In this document: positions 59,979 to 64,000 of the stretch, one piece after another
How the letters are laid out: every line of letters starts with the position of its first letter
Position numbering within the stretch: the stretch's first letter is position 1
Source: Veillonella_A intestinalis
Lineage (GTDB): Bacteria > Bacillota > Negativicutes > Veillonellales > Veillonellaceae
Direction of reading: 5' to 3'
DNA length: 64,000 nt
Assembly: GCF_943192895.1 (NCBI RefSeq)
Contig: NZ_CALPCB010000006.1
Coordinates: 62,001-126,000 of the forward strand
Made by a program: the position numbers and the translations under genes
Notes under the pieces: model-generated
Seen by the model: only the letters and a program-made list of their open reading frames with translations
Told to the model about the DNA's origin: nothing
Database searches by the model: none

Positions 59979-62129
59979 ATGCAACATACTGCATGGAAAG
60001 GCTTCATTACAGGTGTATGGGATAAAGCCATCGATGTACGTGACTTTATCCAACGTAACTATAACCCCTATGTAGGGGACGACTCATTCCTAGTAGGTCC
60101 AACCGAACGGACACAACAACTCTGGCAAGAAGTATTACGCCTTTACGAAGAAGAAAAAGCTAAAGGTGGCGTACTCGACGCCGATACTGATGTAGCAACA
60201 GCAGTATCTTCCCATGGCCCAGGCTATATTATTAAAGACCTAGAGCAAATTGTAGGCCTACAAACAGACAAACCGTTAAAACGGGCTATGTTCCCTTATG
60301 GTGGCTTACGCACAGCCAAAATGGCCCTCAAAGAATACGGCTTTGACATGAATCCACAGCTGGAAGATTTCTTCCACAAACATCGAAAAACTCACAACGA
60401 CGGCGTATTTGATGTGTATACGCCAGAAATGCGGGCTGCTCGTTCAGCTCATATTATTACAGGCCTACCAGACGCTTACAGCCGTGGCCGTATTATTGGC
60501 GACTATCGTCGTATTGCCTTATACGGGGTTGATCGCTTAATCGAGGAAAAAGAAAAAGAGTTTTCCATCACCATGGGCGACATGACCGCCACATTAATTC
60601 GTGACCGCGAAGAAATCCGTGATCAAATTCGTTCCTTAAAAGAACTAAAAGAAATGGCTGCTTCTTATGGCTTTGATATTAGCCATCCAGCCAAAGATAC
60701 GAAAGAAGCCATTCAGTGGTTGTATTTTGGTTATTTAGGAGCCATCAAAGAGCAGAATGGCGCTGCTATGTCAATTGGCCGTAACACCGTTTTCTTAGAT
60801 ATCTATGCAGAACGAGACTTACAAACAGGCCATTATACAGAAGAAGAAATTCAAGAAATGGTCGACCATTTCATCATGAAGCTTCGCATGGTCCGCTTCG
60901 CACGTATCATTGAATACAATAACCTCTTTACAGGCGATCCTGTTTGGACTACTGAATCCATCGGCGGTATGGGATCTGATGGTCGTCCATTAGTATCTAA
61001 AATGGCCTTCCGCTATCTTCACACCTTAACTAACCTAGGACCTGCACCAGAGCCAAACTTAACAGTCCTCTGGTCCCCTCGTTTACCAGACGGTTTCAAA
61101 CGCTTCTGTGCTAAATTGTCTATTGAAACCTCTTCTATTCAGTATGAGAACGATGAATTAATGCGACCTAACAGCGGTGATGATTACGCCATTGCGTGCT
61201 GTGTTTCACCAATGCGTATCGGTAAGGAAATGCAGTTCTTTGGTGCTCGTTGTAACCTTGCTAAATGCTTGCTTTACGCCATCAATGGAGGTATTGATGA
61301 AAAGCTAAAGAAACAAATAGGTCCAAAATATCGCTCTATTACCTCTGAATATCTTGAATTTGACGAAGTAATGGAACGATTCGATGATATGATGGAATGG
61401 CTCGCTGGCGTATATGTGAATGCTCTCAATATCATTCACTATATGCACGATAAATACGCCTATGAAAAATTGGAAATGGCCCTCCATGACCGCAAAGTAA
61501 CGCGCTGGTTCGCCACTGGGATTGCTGGTCTTTCAGTAGTTGCCGATTCCTTATCGGCTATTAAACATGCAAAAGTAAAACCAATTCGCGATGAAAATGG
61601 TATTGCTGTGGATTTTGAAATCACTGGCTACTTCCCTAAATATGGTAATGATGATGACCGCGTTGATGATTTAGCCGCTACAGTTGTATCGGCCTTTATG
61701 AATAAAATTCGTAAACATCCTACATACCGTGAAAGCATCCCAACTATGTCCCTCTTAACTATTACATCTAATGTAGTATATGGGAATGCCACAGGTAGCA
61801 CTCCAGACGGACGTAAACAAGGTATGCCATTTGCACCAGGGGCTAATCCAATGCACGGCCGCGATTCACATGGCGCCGTTTCTTCTATGGCTTCCGTCGC
61901 GAAAATGCCTTGGCGTGATTGTAGTGATGGTATTTCCAATACATTCTCCATTATTCCTGATGCACTCGGTAAAAATGGGGAAACTATGATTCGCATGAGC
62001 GATTTAGACATTGATTTAGATCTTGATTCCATTTTACAAAGCGATTTACCTACCGACTTACCTGTTAATAATGAAAACTTAGCGTGCCGTGAGCCCAATG
62101 TTTCCATCGCTGAAAAGGAGGACAAATAA
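59979..62129 (+). CDS. pflB: Pyruvate formate-lyase, catalytic body lacking the glycyl-radical domain
   Basis: 716 aa; E. coli PflB has 760. Catalytic cysteines C407-C408 in IACCVSPM. The family run ends at MPFAPGANPMHGRDSHGAVSS and NTFSIIPDALGK, then stops short of the glycyl radical loop. In its place is a short acidic tail with D/L repeats (SDLDIDLDLDSILQSDLPTD). The radical domain is encoded by the next gene, one base downstream. Catalyses pyruvate + CoA to acetyl-CoA + formate, as a complex of both parts. Confidence 0.93.
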   Translation: MQHTAWKGFITGVWDKAIDVRDFIQRNYNPYVGDDSFLVGPTERTQQLWQEVLRLYEEEKAKGGVLDADTDVATAVSSHGPGYIIKDLEQIVGLQTDKPLKRAMFPYGGLRTAKMALKEYGFDMNPQLEDFFHKHRKTHNDGVFDVYTPEMRAARSAHIITGLPDAYSRGRIIGDYRRIALYGVDRLIEEKEKEFSITMGDMTATLIRDREEIRDQIRSLKELKEMAASYGFDISHPAKDTKEAIQWLYFGYLGAIKEQNGAAMSIGRNTVFLDIYAERDLQTGHYTEEEIQEMVDHFIMKLRMVRFARIIEYNNLFTGDPVWTTESIGGMGSDGRPLVSKMAFRYLHTLTNLGPAPEPNLTVLWSPRLPDGFKRFCAKLSIETSSIQYENDELMRPNSGDDYAIACCVSPMRIGKEMQFFGARCNLAKCLLYAINGGIDEKLKKQIGPKYRSITSEYLEFDEVMERFDDMMEWLAGVYVNALNIIHYMHDKYAYEKLEMALHDRKVTRWFATGIAGLSVVADSLSAIKHAKVKPIRDENGIAVDFEITGYFPKYGNDDDRVDDLAATVVSAFMNKIRKHPTYRESIPTMSLLTITSNVVYGNATGSTPDGRKQGMPFAPGANPMHGRDSHGAVSSMASVAKMPWRDCSDGISNTFSIIPDALGKNGETMIRMSDLDIDLDLDSILQSDLPTDLPVNNENLACREPNVSIAEKEDK

Positions 62130-62130
62130 T

Positions 62131-62370
62131 ATGAGCAACCAACAACAAATTGACAATTTAGTAGAATTATTAGATGGTTATTCTGAAAAAGGTGGCCACC
62201 ATCTTAACGTAAATGTATTTGACCGTGAAATGCTTCGCGATGCCCAACAACATCCTGAAAAATATCCACAACTTACAGTTCGTGTATCAGGCTACGCTGT
62301 ACATTTCAACAAATTAACAAAACAGCAACAGGATGAAGTTATTTCCCGTACATTCCACGAACAAATGTAA
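62131..62370 (+). CDS. Separate glycyl-radical subunit of pyruvate formate-lyase (GrcA-like)
   Basis: 79 aa from ATG 62131 with AAGGAGG nine bases upstream. It matches the PflB C-terminus from GGHHLNVNVFDREMLRDA to the end, with radical loop TVRVSGYAVHFN, G54 being the radical site, and ending SRTFHEQM. The N-terminal 20 residues (MSNQQQIDNLVELLDGYSEK) match the PflB region that precedes the radical domain. Unlike E. coli GrcA (YfiD), a repair spare, here it is the only radical domain in this operon. Confidence 0.93.
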   Translation: MSNQQQIDNLVELLDGYSEKGGHHLNVNVFDREMLRDAQQHPEKYPQLTVRVSGYAVHFNKLTKQQQDEVISRTFHEQM

Positions 62371-62402
62371 TAAATCCCCCTCCTCGCTGTAATATATAGC
62401 AT

Positions 62403-62442
62403 AATAGGCTCCCCATTACGAGGAGCCTATTATCTTATTTTT
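62403..62442 (+). terminator. Hairpin between the radical subunit and pflA
   Basis: AATAGGCTCC / GGAGCCTATT, 9-base loop, then a TATCTTATTTTT tail. Likely a partial terminator that lowers pflA expression relative to the enzyme. Confidence 0.7.
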
Positions 62443-62455
62443 AGAAAGGTAAACT

Positions 62456-63223
62456 ATGATTGGACGAATTCACTCACTAGAAACTATGGGCACTGTTGAC
62501 GGCCCTGGGGTACGTATGGTTCTATTTTTACAGGGCTGCCCTTTACGCTGTGCGTATTGCCACAATCCTGATACTTGGGATGCGCAGCAAGGTACAAATA
62601 TAACCATCAAAGAAGTATGGGCACAATTTGAACGAAATCAAAGTTTCTATAAAAATGGTGGCCTTACCGTAACTGGTGGCGAAGCCCTAATGCAATTACC
62701 TTTTGTTATTGAATTATTCAAATATTTTAGAGCCCGTGGCGTGCACACCTGCCTTGATACAAGCGGCATCTATTTCGAAGAGAGCCAACGAGCAGCCTAT
62801 GAAACTCTCATGTCCGTTACCAGTCTCGTTATTTTGGATATCAAAGAAATCGACGATACGAAACACAGAGAACTAACAGGCCAAAGCAATCAACAAATCT
62901 TACAATTTGCTCAGTTTATTGATGAACACCATGTACCAATTTGGATTCGCCATGTAGTAGTCCCTACAATTACAGATAATGCAGATCGTTGGTATCGTCT
63001 CGGTTTCTTTATTGGCCGTCTGAAAAACTTAGAAACTATAGACTGCCTCCCTTATCATGTAATGGGCCAAGCAAAATATAAAGAACTCGGCATTACCTAT
63101 CGCTTAGACGGTATCCCACCTGCTAGCAAAGTATTAGCTAGTAAAGCCTCGGCTATTGTTTTAGAAGGTATCAAAGCCTATCGTAGACATTGGTGGAGTC
63201 CCTTACAATCTCCCTCTATCTAA
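62456..63223 (+). CDS. pflA: Pyruvate formate-lyase activating enzyme
   Basis: 255 aa radical SAM enzyme. GCPLRCAYCHNPDTW carries the CxxxCxxC cluster motif; TVTGGEALMQ binds SAM; LDIKEIDD follows. It installs the glycyl radical on the small subunit. AAAGGT precedes the ATG. Last gene of the pfl operon. Confidence 0.96.
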   Translation: MIGRIHSLETMGTVDGPGVRMVLFLQGCPLRCAYCHNPDTWDAQQGTNITIKEVWAQFERNQSFYKNGGLTVTGGEALMQLPFVIELFKYFRARGVHTCLDTSGIYFEESQRAAYETLMSVTSLVILDIKEIDDTKHRELTGQSNQQILQFAQFIDEHHVPIWIRHVVVPTITDNADRWYRLGFFIGRLKNLETIDCLPYHVMGQAKYKELGITYRLDGIPPASKVLASKASAIVLEGIKAYRRHWWSPLQSPSI

Positions 63224-63335
63224 ATAAATACTTATAGTAAATCAAAGAAGAAATACTTCTCCCCTCCATACTACGACTTTGGCCAAAAGAGGATTGAAAG
63301 AAAAACCAACATAAATGACTAATGCTTCTCAGCCC

Positions 63336-63800
63336 TTATAAGCCAAGATTTAGTAATAATTGCCCTACATGTTCTTTGGCTTTTACACCACGATAAATAT
63401 GAGTAAGAATGCCTTTTTCATCAATGACAAAAGTAGAGCGTTCAATACCAATTGATACTTTGCCATATAATTTTTTCTCTTTCATAACACCATAGGCATT
63501 ACATAAAGTTTCTTCCGTATCAGCCAGTAAATCAAATTGCAAATCATATTTAGCTTTAAAATTAACATGACGTTTTACTGTATCTCGACTTACGCCAAGC
63601 ACAACATAGCCTGCCTTTTTTAATGTTTCATAGGCCTCGTTAAATTGTTGTGCCTCTACAGAACAACCAGGTGTATTATCTTTAGGATAGAAGTACAAAA
63701 TCACCTTTTGTCCCATTAATTCTTTTAAGCTAACAACTTCATTAGCATCATTCACAATTGAAAATTCAGGTGCTTTATCACCGACTTTTAAGTCTGCCAT
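63336..63800 (-). CDS. bcp: Thiol peroxidase of the Bcp/PrxQ family
   Basis: 154 aa from ATG 63800 (AAGGAG eight bases upstream). Thioredoxin-fold peroxiredoxin with active site NTPGCSVEAQQF; the resolving cysteine usually found five residues later is Q here, so it may act as 1-Cys or use the cysteine in TLCNAYG. Reduces peroxides in the cytosol. Monocistronic. Confidence 0.94.
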   Translation of the reverse strand: MADLKVGDKAPEFSIVNDANEVVSLKELMGQKVILYFYPKDNTPGCSVEAQQFNEAYETLKKAGYVVLGVSRDTVKRHVNFKAKYDLQFDLLADTEETLCNAYGVMKEKKLYGKVSIGIERSTFVIDEKGILTHIYRGVKAKEHVGQLLLNLGL

Positions 63801-64000
63801 ACATATCACTCCTTACATAGTTCATATCTTTTATTCCCAATTCAGTGCTTTTAACTATAGCCTTAATGATTAATTGTTGTACATATTATCATGTATGAAA
63901 AGGCTATTTTGTTCAGCTAGACTGATTGAGAATAGCTACTATTTATTATACTACGGGAGTAATAGAACTACCATACACATCTCTAAAATCATTTTCTTGT

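Noticed and set aside
61628..62125. 165-aa minus-strand ORF inside pflB
   Set aside because: Shadow of a strongly conserved gene; no ribosome site and no family pattern.
62089..62130. Upstream start giving a 93-aa glycyl-radical protein
   Set aside because: It lies within pflB without a ribosome site; ATG 62131 has AAGGAGG and starts at the family's conserved region.

Overview
The window looks like a chromosomal segment of a diderm Firmicute of the class Negativicutes, most probably Veillonella. This is inferred from AT-rich DNA with Firmicute-type ribosome binding sites (AAGGAGG), combined with an OmpA-type outer-membrane protein, many secreted proteins with Gram-negative style signal peptides, a [4Fe-4S]-type PurF, a Clostridia/Firmicutes-type single-chain PurL and anaerobic enzymes (pyruvate formate-lyase, A-type flavoprotein, superoxide dismutase). 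I see no insertion sequence, prophage or CRISPR array.

Layout. 0-6.4 kb: a glutathionyl-hydroquinone-reductase-like protein, a small AT-rich toxin-antitoxin pair (51-aa protein plus Doc toxin), two tandem Bcr/CflA drug-efflux paralogues, an OmpA protein and a TM2 protein. 6.4-11.3 kb: rpsI-rplM, murB with a YlbF-like gene and trmL, moaC, an MBL-fold hydrolase and an XRE regulator. 11.4-25.6 kb: the purine biosynthesis block, a leftward purE-C-F-M-N-H-D operon with a PurR-box-like inverted repeat upstream of its promoter and a terminator-like hairpin between purN and purH. Two tandem YbjN-like genes, xpt and a LysR regulator follow, and then rightward purL. 25.8-34.7 kb: an A-type flavoprotein, PhnA/YjdM, the rbsKDACB ribose operon and an Lrp-aminotransferase pair. 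34.7-40.7 kb: a siroheme nitrite/sulfite reductase with an FNR-like reductase, an NfeD-FloA membrane-microdomain operon, ogt and ridA.

40.7-47.8 kb is the most unusual accessory region. It holds a secreted PTP-like phytase, a small secreted protein, a G-less AC-rich transcript tract with a perfect 20-bp tandem duplication, and direct repeats resembling Pho boxes. It also holds a tadA gene whose 3' end runs into tRNA-Ser(CGA), and an operon of four secreted proteins arranged as two copies of a two-gene cassette (B'-A'-B-A). 47.9-58.5 kb: pncB, an EamA transporter, menA, and an AbgT transporter with an M20 amidohydrolase that has lost its dimer-interface histidine and a separate 116-aa protein consisting only of the M20 dimerisation domain and keeping that histidine. 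A three-gene MoxR ATPase / VWA-metallopeptidase / short-repeat-protein module follows. 58.6-64 kb: sodA, then a pyruvate formate-lyase split into a 716-aa body and a separate 79-aa glycyl-radical subunit, followed by its activase pflA and a Bcp peroxiredoxin.

The best candidates for something little described are the split pyruvate formate-lyase, the split/complementing M20 amidohydrolase pair, the duplicated secreted A-B cassette and the MoxR-VWA-repeat module. All functional calls rest on motifs recognised by eye; no database search was run.
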